Notes under the pieces: generated by a model
Told to the model about the DNA's origin: nothing
Seen by the model: only the letters and a program-made list of their open reading frames with translations
Databases searched by the model: none
Position numbers and translations under genes: made by a program
Assembly: GCA_026002045.1 (NCBI GenBank)
Contig: BOAV01000010.1
Coordinates: 1-42,279 of the forward strand
Length of the DNA: 42,279 bases
From: Spirochaetia bacterium
Lineage (GTDB): Bacteria; Spirochaetota; Spirochaetia; Treponematales; Breznakiellaceae
Direction of reading: 5' to 3'
Part shown: positions 1-6,907 of the stretch, piece by piece
How the letters are laid out: each line of letters opens with the position of its first letter
Position numbering within the stretch: the stretch's first letter is position 1

Positions 1-366
1 GCGGAGTTCATTCACCATATTACGGATGATCGTGATGCGCCGGACATCCTGCTTCACATTCGCTTCCAGAAGTTCCTTATTGAACCAGGTGTAAAGGGAA
101 AAAAGGTTCTTGGCAATGTCCCCGCCCTGCTCAAAATCAAGGGAGACCATCAATTCGGTGATGATTTCCTGGGTTTTCAGGATGGATTTACTGATTTTTT
201 CAATTTTTCCGGGATCTTTTTTACCCGAAATGTTTGTGCCCAGAAGTTCCAGGCCCCGATCCAGATGTTTTACCGCCTCGTCATAGAGCATAATCACCAG
301 CTGCCCCTGACTTGCGGTTTTAATCCTCGTTTCCCGATATGCGGATAAAGCGTTTGTAATTGCCAA
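1..366 (-). CDS. fliS: Flagellar export chaperone FliS (3' end outside window)
   Basis: FliS binds the C-terminus of flagellin in the cytoplasm, keeps it from polymerising early and escorts it to the flagellar export gate. The first 122 residues are present; the C-terminus lies before position 1. The N-terminus reads AITNALSAYRETRIKTASQG followed by QLVIMLYDEAVKHL, the typical FliS helix-1 pattern (aromatic-rich, T-A-S-x-G-x-L-x-x-MLYD). The later segment has KNLFSLYTWFNKELLEAN. I chose a TTG start at 366 because it is preceded at good spacing by GGAGGGG (minus strand, 372-379) and no ATG lies nearby. A sigma-28-like promoter sits about 45 bases upstream, which fits a late flagellar gene. Identification is confident; exact length is unknown. 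Confidence 0.9.
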   Translation of the reverse strand, partial: MAITNALSAYRETRIKTASQGQLVIMLYDEAVKHLDRGLELLGTNISGKKDPGKIEKISKSILKTQEIITELMVSLDFEQGGDIAKNLFSLYTWFNKELLEANVKQDVRRITIIRNMVNELR

Positions 367-411
367 AATAGTCCCCTCCGTAATGCGATAAAAATATGGA
401 TATACCTTTCT

Positions 412-438
412 TTATCGGCATCGGTTGAACAATCATAA
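412..438 (-). promoter_or_regulatory. Sigma-28 (FliA/WhiG-type) promoter for fliS
   Basis: On the minus strand the -10 element GCCGATAA (419-412) matches the flagellar sigma-28 consensus exactly. Eleven bases upstream lies TTATGATT (438-431), which matches five of eight positions of TAAAGTTT. The predicted transcript would start near 405 and leave a leader of about 40 bases before the TTG start of fliS. Spacing and gene function agree, so this is a good candidate, untested. Confidence 0.6.
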
Positions 439-469
439 GGATTTTTTTTAAAAGATGAAAGGCCCATGA

Positions 470-498
470 TAGACGCTCCCCAAGGCTTGGTATATTAT
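470..498 (+). promoter_or_regulatory. Possible sigma-70 promoter for the tautomerase gene
   Basis: TAGACG (470-475), a 17-base spacer and TATTAT (493-498) precede the tautomerase start at 519. The match is four of six at -35 and five of six at -10. A Shine-Dalgarno GGAGG lies at 508-512. The leader would be short, about 15 bases. Confidence 0.4.
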
Positions 499-518
499 AG
501 AAAAAATGGAGGTCCAGA

Positions 519-860
519 ATGCCCTATATCGCCATCAATACCACAGAGAAGCTTTCCAGTGAGAAAAAAGACAAGATCAAGGCCGAACTCGGCCAGCTTA
601 TCGCCCTCATCCCCACCAAAAGTGAAGCCAGTCTCCTAGTGGACTTTTCCGGTGACCACACCTTCTACCGGGCCGGCGCCCTGGTCGGCGGCGCATACGT
701 CGAAGTCCGCCTCTATCACAAATCAGACTTTGAACCGAAGAAAAAGTTCACCGAAGGGGTTTTTGATTTGCTTTCAAAGGAGTTGGGCATCGACAAGGGT
801 CACATCTATCTCAATATCATCGAGTTGGAAAATTGGGGCAGCGGGGGTACGTTAAAGTAG
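519..860 (+). CDS. MIF-like tautomerase (phenylpyruvate tautomerase-related)
   Basis: The 113-residue product begins MPYIAINTT. In the MIF/4-oxalocrotonate-tautomerase superfamily the initiator Met is removed and Pro2 becomes the catalytic base; Pro is present here. The length (about 115) fits the MIF/D-dopachrome tautomerase branch, a fused double beta-alpha-beta that trimerises, rather than the 60-residue 4-OT branch. The segment YVEVRLYHKSDFEPKKKF and the C-terminal GHIYLNIIELENWG follow the usual second-half pattern. GGAGG lies 6 bases before the ATG. It stands alone between fliS and tRNA-Gly, so context gives no substrate. There is no signal peptide. The family assignment is likely; the physiological reaction is unknown. 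Confidence 0.75.
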   Translation: MPYIAINTTEKLSSEKKDKIKAELGQLIALIPTKSEASLLVDFSGDHTFYRAGALVGGAYVEVRLYHKSDFEPKKKFTEGVFDLLSKELGIDKGHIYLNIIELENWGSGGTLK

Positions 861-871
861 GGGGATTTTTT

Positions 872-942
872 AGCGGACGACGGGAGTCGAACCCGCGTCA
901 CGAGCTTGGGAAGCTCGGATAATACCGTTATATGACGTCCGC
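872..942 (-). tRNA. tRNA-Gly (anticodon CCC)
   Basis: On the minus strand GCGGACG pairs with CGTCCGC to form the acceptor stem, followed by a T discriminator base; CCA is not encoded. The anticodon arm is CGAGC-TTCCCAA-GCTCG, which places CCC at positions 34-36 and reads the glycine codon GGG. The T arm is GCGGG-TTCGACT-CCCGT with the standard TTCGA loop. The gene is 71 nt, normal for tRNA-Gly. It lies just downstream of the convergent tautomerase gene. Confidence 0.95.
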
Positions 943-988
943 AATAGACTTATACTTTACCCAAAAAACCTTTCACTGTCAACCGGTG

Positions 989-1621
989 CTATAAATCGTA
1001 GTCTTCCAAAAAACGCTGAATGACGCCTGAGGAAAACCCTTCACGCTTCAGGGTGAACTTCAGGGAAGAAATGCCCCCGGCCTTTGATTCACCTTCGAGA
1101 AGGCGGTTCTTCGTGATATAACGGTCGAGCAGCATCCTTTCGGCCTCAAAATGCAAGACCGATTTCAGGGCCCCACCCGCCACATCCCGGTCTATGCCCC
1201 GTCCGCAGAGGCCGGCAAGGAGCTTGCGGGGGGTATCAGAGCGCCGGTTAAGCCGGGACTGGAGCCAAAGCCGGGCAAAACGGCGATCATCCACGATTTT
1301 CATCTCTGTCAGCTGATCTATAACCGCCCGGACACAGGCCGCCTGGTGTCCCCCCTTCTCCAATTTACGGGAAAGCCCGAAAACGCACTGTTCCGCACGG
1401 GCAACCAGGCCAAGGGCTGCTTTTTCCGCCCGCAGACAGGCCGCCGCAAAACGGAAGGCGTCCGCTTCGTCAGTAGAAATTTCGGTTCCCGGCACATACC
1501 GGGAATCGTCAAAAAACACCGGGGGAAGATAACAAATTTTAAAGGAAAAAAGGGAGCCGTCTGAAAGTTCTATTCGCTGAAGGTCCGCATCGGACCCGGA
1601 TTTTATTGAAACTACCGTCAT
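989..1621 (-). CDS. recX: Regulatory protein RecX
   Basis: RecX binds inside the RecA filament groove and limits RecA activity. The 210-residue product carries the three-helix RecX repeats, seen as RAEQCVFGLSRKLEKGGH, then MKIVDDRRFARLWLQSRL (the D-D-x-R-F-A core), and SLKFTLKREGFSSGVIQRFL at the C-terminus. An extra N-terminal beta region of about 60 residues is typical of spirochaete and Firmicute RecX. I place the start at ATG 1621; a GTG two codons upstream (1627) is possible, and neither has a strong ribosome-binding site. recA is not in the window. The identification rests on the repeat pattern. Confidence 0.8.
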   Translation of the reverse strand: MTVVSIKSGSDADLQRIELSDGSLFSFKICYLPPVFFDDSRYVPGTEISTDEADAFRFAAACLRAEKAALGLVARAEQCVFGLSRKLEKGGHQAACVRAVIDQLTEMKIVDDRRFARLWLQSRLNRRSDTPRKLLAGLCGRGIDRDVAGGALKSVLHFEAERMLLDRYITKNRLLEGESKAGGISSLKFTLKREGFSSGVIQRFLEDYDL

Positions 1622-1639
1622 AACCACTACGAAGAATAA

Positions 1640-1710
1640 CCACGGATTTCACGGATTCAAAAAATTACACCGATTATCCTTTTTTTCGCTTAGAATCTGT
1701 GTAATCCGTG
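1640..1710. repeat. Interrupted inverted repeat between recX and rpsI
   Basis: The arm at 1640-1658 carries CACGGATTTCACGGATT, and the arm at 1693-1710 reads AATCTGTGTAATCCGTG, its imperfect reverse complement. CACGGATT-type tandem/inverted motifs occur as intergenic repeats in several unrelated bacterial lineages. The spacer is AT-rich with a T tract. It could form a stem in transcripts leaving rpsI. Confidence 0.5.
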
Positions 1711-1729
1711 CTCCTCTTCGCGCTATTCT

Positions 1730-1755
1730 ACCGTGCGCTATTTCTAGCGTACGGT
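1730..1755 (-). repeat. GAAA-capped hairpin just after rpsI
   Basis: Read on the minus strand, ACCGTACGCTA, GAAA and TAGCGCACGGT form an 11-bp stem with one A-C mismatch and a GNRA tetraloop, starting three bases past the rpsI stop codon. No T tract follows, so it is not a standard terminator; a 3'-end stabiliser or processing site is possible. Confidence 0.5.
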
Positions 1756-1758
1756 ATT

Positions 1759-2151
1759 CTACCGTTTGGAGAACTGGAAGCGTCTGCGGGCGCCGGCCTG
1801 GCCGTATTTCTTCCGTTCCACCATCCGGGAGTCACGGGTAAGGTAACCGTTGCTCCGCAGGCTGGTATAGTTGGTCTGATCCACCTGGCAGAGGGCCCGT
1901 GAAAGGCCGTGACGGCAGGCGCCGGCCTGGCCGTTGGAGCCGCCGCCGTATACGTTTATCAGAATATCGAACTTGTTTTCGTTGGCGGTCACCATCAGGG
2001 GCTGGCGGACCATCTGGGCATGTTCCCCCTGGGGGAAATATTGGGCCAATTCCTTCCCGTTTATCACGATTTTGCCGCTTCCGTCCCGGATATACACCCG
2101 TGCAACCGAGGTTTTCCGTCTGCCCGTACCAATACCAAGATTCTTAACCAT
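1759..2151 (-). CDS. rpsI: 30S ribosomal protein S9
   Basis: S9 sits in the head of the small ribosomal subunit, and its C-terminal tail reaches the P-site tRNA. The 130-residue product begins with GTGRRKTSVARVYIRDGSG, the S9 signature, and contains YGGGSNGQAGACRHGLSRAL. It ends with the expected basic tail KKYGQAGARRRFQFSKR, where the final Lys-Arg contacts tRNA. The length matches bacterial S9. It follows rplM by 17 bases, the usual L13-S9 operon. A minor oddity is cysteine in GACRHG, where many homologues have IRHG. Confidence 0.98.
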   Translation of the reverse strand: MVKNLGIGTGRRKTSVARVYIRDGSGKIVINGKELAQYFPQGEHAQMVRQPLMVTANENKFDILINVYGGGSNGQAGACRHGLSRALCQVDQTNYTSLRSNGYLTRDSRMVERKKYGQAGARRRFQFSKR

Positions 2152-2168
2152 TTCTCATTTACCCCTTA

Positions 2169-2597
2169 TCATAAGTCAATAGCCGTAGGATTCTGAGCCG
2201 CGTGGGGATGTTCCGCCCCGGCATAGACCTTAACGTTGTTCAAAAGCTTCCGGCCCAGGGGCCCCTTGGGAAGCATACCCTTAATCGCCAGTTCCAGCGG
2301 AGCCGATGGATGACGGGCGGCAAGCTTCTCGTAAGTATCGGACTTGAGCCCCCCCACATAACCGGAATGCCGGTAATACAGCTTCTGCTGGGCCTTGCGG
2401 CCGGTTACCACGATCTTGCCGGCGTTAATCACCACCACAAAATCCCCTACTTCCTGATGGGGCGCGTACACCGCCTTCTCTTTTCCCCTGACAATGGATG
2501 CCGCCCTGGCCGCAACCCGGCCCAAAACTTTGCCTTCGGCATCAATAACGAACCATTTCCGGTCCACCACAGCGGGTTTTACAAATTCAGTCTTCAT
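2169..2597 (-). CDS. rplM: 50S ribosomal protein L13
   Basis: L13 is an early-assembly 23S rRNA-binding protein. The 142-residue product has RKWFVIDAEGKVLGRVAARAAS near the N-terminus, then DFVVVINAGKIVVTGRKAQQK, YYRHSGYVGGLK, and the family motif LELAIKGMLPKGPLGRKLLNNVKVYAG. Length and all motifs fit L13. It is the first gene of the rplM-rpsI operon on the minus strand. The region upstream (2598-2691) carries a TTGACA element and a dyad, described separately. Confidence 0.98.
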   Translation of the reverse strand: MKTEFVKPAVVDRKWFVIDAEGKVLGRVAARAASIVRGKEKAVYAPHQEVGDFVVVINAGKIVVTGRKAQQKLYYRHSGYVGGLKSDTYEKLAARHPSAPLELAIKGMLPKGPLGRKLLNNVKVYAGAEHPHAAQNPTAIDL

Positions 2598-2643
2598 GTA
2601 TATAACCTTCTCAAAAAATTTACGAGGTGAAACAATATACTGC

Positions 2644-2666
2644 CATAAATAAAATATTTATGTCAA
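2644..2666 (-). promoter_or_regulatory. Putative rplM promoter region with 8-3-8 palindrome
   Basis: On the minus strand TTGACA (2666-2661) is followed by a perfect dyad, CATAAATA-AAA-TATTTATG (2644-2662 on the plus strand). The nearest good -10 (TATATT) is 21 bases after TTGACA, longer than usual. The dyad overlaps the spacer, as operators of spacer-remodelling regulators do. Function is inferred only. Confidence 0.35.
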
Positions 2667-2691
2667 GAGCCCGCTTGCCATCGGATCAACC

Positions 2692-3522
2692 CTAACTTAA
2701 CAGTTCCGCAAGCTTGGCTTCCTCTCCCGGCGACATGATCCCCGGCAGAATCAGGGGGTCCCGGGCGCCGGGGGGCAGGAGGAAGCCGCCGTCCAGAAAA
2801 CGTTGAAACAGATCGGCGTAAGAAGCCGCATCAAGAACGGGATCATGGGTCAGGTAGATGCCCTGCCACCGCCACTTTTTTACGGAGGCTTCACCGCCGC
2901 CGCCGTATACAGCCTTGTTGATCTTGGGGAAAACCTTGCTGCCCCGTTCCGGTGTCGCGGCGATGAGGTCATAAATGCCGCGGATGGCGGCGGCAAGGAT
3001 CAGCGGGCTGATGATATCCGAGGGCAAAAATTTTGGTGACAGGCTTTCTTCCATTACGAGAACCCGTGGGGAAAGGGACCAGGGGAGAATCGGAATCAAT
3101 AATGGAGAAAGCGCGGAGTTGTCCAGGAAGGGACGCCAGAGGGAGATGGCGCTGCCGGTTTCGTTTACGGGGGGAAAAGCGGGGTCCGGGATGGGGTCAC
3201 CGGGTTTCAGGGAGAAACCGGCGCTTTCCAGGGCGCAGTAGAGGGACCCATCATCAGTGTAGATACGGAAGATTTTATTCGGAAAAAGTTTGGACAGGGC
3301 TTTGGCAAGGCGCTTTTCCAGGGGATGGGGGAAGGGCGACATCAGACCCCGATTGGCGGTATTTTTCAGTTCCCGCAGCAAATTGGGCGGGGTATGACCC
3401 AGAATGGTCCGTCCGCCGTGCTGCCAGAGGTCCACGAAGCGATGCCCGCCCTCGGTATAGAGCCGGAATTCCCGGGCCCGGAGCACCGGGGGCAGAAGCC
3501 GCAGCAGATCAGTTTCGGCCAT
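2692..3522 (-). CDS. Class-III aminotransferase-like protein, probably non-catalytic
   Basis: The 276-residue N-terminal portion resembles fold-type I class-III aminotransferases such as glutamate-1-semialdehyde aminotransferase. FRLYTEGGHRFVDLWQHGG, TILGHTPPNLLRELKNTAN and HPLEKRLAKALSKLFP match the conserved D-G-x-x-Y-x-D...G-H...L region. After that the resemblance fades: I see no PLP-binding lysine motif or conserved aspartate region, and the protein is about 150 residues shorter than the family norm of 420. Its ATG directly follows the pcrA stop codon (TGAATG), implying translational coupling. It may be a structural or regulatory relic of an aminotransferase. Function unknown; family link moderately sure. 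Confidence 0.55.
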   Translation of the reverse strand: MAETDLLRLLPPVLRAREFRLYTEGGHRFVDLWQHGGRTILGHTPPNLLRELKNTANRGLMSPFPHPLEKRLAKALSKLFPNKIFRIYTDDGSLYCALESAGFSLKPGDPIPDPAFPPVNETGSAISLWRPFLDNSALSPLLIPILPWSLSPRVLVMEESLSPKFLPSDIISPLILAAAIRGIYDLIAATPERGSKVFPKINKAVYGGGGEASVKKWRWQGIYLTHDPVLDAASYADLFQRFLDGGFLLPPGARDPLILPGIMSPGEEAKLAELLS

Positions 3523-5859
3523 TCAATTATCCTTGCCGATTTTGGTAAACCGGCTCCCCTGGTGGAGGCTCAAAAAGCGCAGTTCCTTGCCGGTTTCAAA
3601 CTGAACCCGCACCACCGGCCCTTCCTCACTGTCCCGCACCTCCACCACCGCGCCGTAGCCGTGGTCGTCATGGTAGAGCCGGTCCCCCCTTTGCCAGCGG
3701 CTTGGGCTGCCGCCCAAGCCGTCACAGTCGGTCTCCGACCGACTGCGAATATTGTTCCGGGGTTGGGTTCCCGCAAAGCCGTAAGGCGCGTCCCCGATAA
3801 TCCGCAGCACAGTCTTATCGATCTCCCGCAGAAAGAGGCTGGGCTCTTCGGGCATGGTGCGGCCGAAAATACGGCGCATGGCGCAGGATGTGAGGTAAAG
3901 CTCGTCCATGGCCCGGGTGGCGCCCACGTAAAAGAGCCGCCGCTCCTCCTCAAGCTCCTCGTCCTGTTTGTCCTCACGGGGGAAGATGCCCTGCTCAATG
4001 CCGGTCATGATCACCCGGCGGAATTCCAGGCCCTTGGTGTTGTGGAAGGTGATCAGGGTTACCGCATTGTCTTTGATTTTGTCCTTGTTGGTGTCGTCTT
4101 CGAGGGAACGATCAAGCTCAATGTGTTCAAGGAATTCCAGAAGCCCGTCCATGTTGGGGGCATAGAGGCTCGCGGCGTTGGCCAGTTCCTGGAGGTTGTT
4201 GAGCCGCTGGTTCCCGGAAATTTCATCGTTTGTCTGGTGATAATCGGCAATCCCCGAATCCTTGACCAGACGGACCACCAGCACCGAAAGCCCCTCGCCG
4301 GAGCGCAGTTCCTCCCGGTCCTTTGACTTGCGGGCCTGTTTTTTTGCTTCCTTCACTTCCCTTTCATCCTGATCGGCAAGAAGGGTCCGGCCATCTTCTA
4401 TCACCTTGAGGAAAGCGGCTACCCCGGCGCGGGCCTTGGCGGAAAGTTCCGGCAGGAGTTCCTTCGCCGCCGCACCCAGATCTCCCGCCCCAAGCTCCCG
4501 GTCTGTAGCACTTCCTGCGAAGCCTCCGGTGGATGCTTCTAAAATACGGTCCACCGTGGCGGGGCCCACACCGCGGGTCGGCTTGTTCACCACCCGGCGG
4601 AAGGCGATTTCATCACGGGGGTTCACCAAAAAAGAGAGCAGAGCCAGAGCGTCCTTAATTTCTTCCCGCTCATAAAATTTGAGGGAGCCCACCACCCGGT
4701 AGGGGATGCCCCGGCGGAGGAATTCGGTCTCGAAGCCCAGGGATTGGGCGTTGGTGCGGTAGAGGATGGCCCAGTCGGAGAAGGCCGCGGCCGACGATCC
4801 GGCTTTCGGCTGCTTACCGCCCTTGACCGAGTTTTCTATCAGCTTGGCGCAGAAGTTGGCCTCCTCGTCCTGGTTGGGGAGGAAGGCCAGCACCGGGGTT
4901 TTGCCGGGGCCCCGCTCTGAACGGAGTTCCTTGCCCAGCCGGGATTCGTTGCGGGCCACCACCGAGGATGCGGCCCGGAGAATGGGCTCCGTGGATCGGT
5001 AGTTCCGTTCCAACCGGATGATGTCGGTGCCGGGGAAGCGGTCGGGGAATTCCAGGATGTTCCGCACTTCCGCGCCCCGGAAGCGGTATATCGATTGATC
5101 GTCGTCGCCCACCACACAGACGTAGGTTTCGCTTCCGCAAAGTTCCTTCAGTAATTCAAACTGGGCGATATTGGCGTCCTGGTACTCGTCCACCATGATC
5201 ACCCGGAAGCGGTCCCGGAACCGGCGGGCCACATCGGGCTGTCCCCGCAAAATTTCCACGGGCTTTTTGATCAGGTCCCCGAAATCCACATTACCGATCC
5301 ATGCGAGCCGTTCTTCGTAGCGGGCGTAAATTTGCCGGAACTGCTTGCGGTGATCGATAAGGTCCAGTTCGGGACTTTCAGGGCCAAGAAAAAAATCCTT
5401 GGCCCGGGAAATGTTATGGGCAATCTGTTTGACCTCCGCCTTGGGGGTATCTTCCAGAAGGGTGGCAAGGAGGGCAACCATGTCGTCGTCGTCGTAGATC
5501 ACAAAGGCATTGTCGAGGCCGATAAGGGAACCGTTGCGGCGGAGGAACCAGGCCCCAAAGGAGTGGAAGGTCCGCAGCATGGCGTCCCCGGCCCGCTCGT
5601 CGATTAGCCGGGCCCGGTCGGCCATTTCACGGGCGGCCTTGTTGGTAAAGGTTACCGCCAAAATCGACCGGGGGTCCACTCCCCGCTCCCGAATAAGCCA
5701 GGCGATCTTCGTGGTGATCACCCGTGTCTTCCCGGAACCCGCCCCGGCCAGAATCAGCAGGGGATGCACCGCATCCCCGGACTTCCCCGTGTGTAGCACC
5801 GCCTCCCGCTGTTCCGGGTTGAGCATGGCGAGGTAGGGGGGGATAGGGGCGTCAGTCAT
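3523..5859 (-). CDS. pcrA: UvrD/PcrA-type ATP-dependent DNA helicase
   Basis: This is a superfamily 1A 3'-5' helicase for repair and replication-conflict clearance. Over 778 residues it shows the Q-motif LNPEQREAV, Walker A GAGSGKT (39-45), motif Ia VTFTNKAAREM, Walker B VDEYQDAN, motif III GDDDQSIYRFRGA, motif IV RLERNYRS, then ITFHNTKGLEF and VGATRAMDELYL. The C-terminus (about 715-778) forms the PcrA Tudor-like domain: GDRLYHDDHGYGAVVEV, VRVQFETGKELRFL. That domain favours PcrA over Rep, although spirochaete annotations vary. A long charged insert (KEAKKQARKSKDREEL) lies in domain 2B. A strong promoter has its -10 only five bases from the ATG, so the message may be leaderless. It is followed without gap by the aminotransferase-like gene. 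Confidence 0.92.
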   Translation of the reverse strand: MTDAPIPPYLAMLNPEQREAVLHTGKSGDAVHPLLILAGAGSGKTRVITTKIAWLIRERGVDPRSILAVTFTNKAAREMADRARLIDERAGDAMLRTFHSFGAWFLRRNGSLIGLDNAFVIYDDDDMVALLATLLEDTPKAEVKQIAHNISRAKDFFLGPESPELDLIDHRKQFRQIYARYEERLAWIGNVDFGDLIKKPVEILRGQPDVARRFRDRFRVIMVDEYQDANIAQFELLKELCGSETYVCVVGDDDQSIYRFRGAEVRNILEFPDRFPGTDIIRLERNYRSTEPILRAASSVVARNESRLGKELRSERGPGKTPVLAFLPNQDEEANFCAKLIENSVKGGKQPKAGSSAAAFSDWAILYRTNAQSLGFETEFLRRGIPYRVVGSLKFYEREEIKDALALLSFLVNPRDEIAFRRVVNKPTRGVGPATVDRILEASTGGFAGSATDRELGAGDLGAAAKELLPELSAKARAGVAAFLKVIEDGRTLLADQDEREVKEAKKQARKSKDREELRSGEGLSVLVVRLVKDSGIADYHQTNDEISGNQRLNNLQELANAASLYAPNMDGLLEFLEHIELDRSLEDDTNKDKIKDNAVTLITFHNTKGLEFRRVIMTGIEQGIFPREDKQDEELEEERRLFYVGATRAMDELYLTSCAMRRIFGRTMPEEPSLFLREIDKTVLRIIGDAPYGFAGTQPRNNIRSRSETDCDGLGGSPSRWQRGDRLYHDDHGYGAVVEVRDSEEGPVVRVQFETGKELRFLSLHQGSRFTKIGKDN

Positions 5860-5864
5860 ACTTC

Positions 5865-5893
5865 ATTATATGCGGGGAAGGGGGAATTGTCAC
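5865..5893 (-). promoter_or_regulatory. Sigma-70 promoter of pcrA, implying a leaderless mRNA
   Basis: On the minus strand GTGACA (5893-5888), a 17-base spacer and TATAAT (5870-5865) give a near-consensus promoter. The pcrA ATG is at 5859, five bases past the -10, about where transcription would begin. No Shine-Dalgarno is present before this ATG. Confidence 0.65.
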
Positions 5894-5901
5894 AGGGCAA
5901 T

Positions 5902-6097
5902 TGCATTTACTTTCAGGTTCTGGGAAATCACCGGGATTTGAAGAATTTTAACCGCAAAGGCGAGGAAGGCGAATAAGGGAATACCCCGTATCGTATCTTT
6001 TTTCTTCCTTCTGCGCCTTTGTCGCCTTCGCGGTTGTTCTTTTTTTCAGAGATATCGCAGCTCTGAGTAAATTTGACAGTGAGAAAAAGTAAATGCA
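5902..6097. mobile_element. MITE-like element with 12-bp perfect terminal inverted repeats
   Basis: TGCATTTACTTT at 5902-5913 and its exact reverse complement AAAGTAAATGCA at 6086-6097 bound 196 bases with no gene. Inside is a large imperfect inverted repeat: AACCGCAAAGGCGAGGAAGG at 5950-5969 faces CCTTTGTCGCCTTCGCGGTT near 6016-6035. Next to it lies a 43-nt sequence (6043-6085) that recurs at 34755. No target-site duplication is obvious. The structure suggests a small non-autonomous element in the 302-base gap between pcrA and the DUF2141 gene; mobility is not shown. Confidence 0.5.
6043..6085. repeat. Dispersed 43-nt repeat, copy 1
   Basis: This copy matches 34755-34797 at 39 of 43 positions. 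Both contain a six-base stem around ATATCGC. Here it is TCAGAG/CTCTGA; in the other copy it is TCAGAA/TTCTGA, so one base-pair change is compensated. The rest (GAGTAAATTTGACAGTGAGAA) is unpaired and conserved. Confidence 0.65.
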
Positions 6098-6161
6098 GGG
6101 GCCCTGGGGATTGTCACGAAAGCGCTTGACAAATTATGAATAATCAGTGAAATAAAATATA

Positions 6162-6599
6162 ATGAAAAAAGCCTTTATTTTCCTGGGAGCTTTCCTGATG
6201 TTCTGTGCGGCGGCGCTCTATGCCGAAGATATTCCGGTGACGGTAGAATTCCAGGGCGTCGTACCCGGCGGGGGCAAGATTTTTGTGGCCATATATTACA
6301 GCGCCGATTCATACCGGAACGGGAAAGGCCCCATCGACCAGTCCCTTTGGATTGAGAGCACAGGGGAAACCGTCCGGGTAGAACTGCTCATACCCGAGGG
6401 GGAATGCATCGTGTCAGGCCATCAGGACGCGAACGGGAACGGCAAGCTGGATTTCGGCGCCTTTGGTATGCCCCTGGAAAATATTGCCCTGAGCGGTTAC
6501 GGCGGCAAGGGAATCCCCGGCAATTATAATAAACTTAAAGTTCCGGTATACCGGGGCATGGGAGTCATCAGCGTGCAGTTAAACAAGGTAAGGCTTTAG
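6162..6599 (+). CDS. Secreted DUF2141-family protein
   Basis: The 145-residue product starts with a clear signal peptide (MKKAFIFLGAFLMFCAAALYA, cleavage likely after ALYA). The mature part has the DUF2141 pattern: an N-terminal beta strand TVEFQGVVPGGGKIFVAIY, the D-x-N-x-N-G-x-L-D loop in HQDANGNGKLDFGAFGMPLE, and a C-terminal strand. The family is a small beta-sandwich exported protein of unknown function, common in Bacteroidetes and spirochaetes. No Shine-Dalgarno precedes ATG 6162; TATAAT overlaps the ATG and TTGACA lies at 6126-6131, but their spacing is wrong for one promoter. It is a single-gene unit downstream of the MITE-like element. Confidence 0.75.
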   Translation: MKKAFIFLGAFLMFCAAALYAEDIPVTVEFQGVVPGGGKIFVAIYYSADSYRNGKGPIDQSLWIESTGETVRVELLIPEGECIVSGHQDANGNGKLDFGAFGMPLENIALSGYGGKGIPGNYNKLKVPVYRGMGVISVQLNKVRL

Positions 6600-6625
6600 C
6601 CGATTTACCCAAAAAACGCATAGCG

Positions 6626-6637
6626 CCTTGTACAAGG
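6626..6637. promoter_or_regulatory. 12-bp palindrome upstream of the antitoxin gene
   Basis: CCTTGTACAAGG is perfectly palindromic and lies 36 bases before the UPF0175 gene. Toxin-antitoxin operons are often autoregulated by the antitoxin at such dyads, so it is an operator candidate; nothing else supports it. Confidence 0.35.
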
Positions 6638-6673
6638 GGTCAAAAAAGACTAAATTTTAGGCAAGGTGGTTTT

Positions 6674-6907
6674 ATGAGGATGGTCCAGTTGAATATCGAA
6701 CTCCCCAATCTGGTCAATGCGACCGAATTTGAACTTAAAACCCTTTTGGCCTCAAAATTATATGAAAGGGAAGAATTATCCCTTGGACAGGCGGCGAAGG
6801 TTGCCGGTTTATCCAAACGGGCTTTTATTGAAATACTTGGGAATTATAATGTTTCACTATTCTCCGAAAACGAAGAAGATATACGCGCCGACATAGCCAA
6901 TGCCTAA
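6674..6907 (+). CDS. UPF0175-family antitoxin-like protein
   Basis: The 77-residue product has the small UPF0175 pattern: an N-terminal strand (QLNIELPNLVN), then FELKTLLASKLYEREELSLGQAAKVAGLSKRAFIEILGNYNVS, a helix-turn-helix-like segment typical of this family. UPF0175 genes usually precede a DUF3368 PIN-domain toxin. Here the next frame overlaps the end of this gene (ATG at 6900) and encodes only a DUF3368-like N-terminus before a stop. GGCAAGGTGG precedes the ATG; a second ATG two codons later is also possible. It is probably now an orphan antitoxin or DNA-binding protein. The recently proposed antitoxin role is taken from family context, not shown here. Confidence 0.75.
   Translation: MRMVQLNIELPNLVNATEFELKTLLASKLYEREELSLGQAAKVAGLSKRAFIEILGNYNVSLFSENEEDIRADIANA

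Noticed and set aside
1151..1564. 137-codon plus-strand frame opposite recX
   Set aside because: It is antisense to a clear RecX coding sequence, has no family features and no ribosome-binding site.
6126..6164. TTGACA and TATAAT as one promoter for the DUF2141 gene
   Set aside because: The two hexamers are 27 bases apart, too far for a single sigma-70 promoter.
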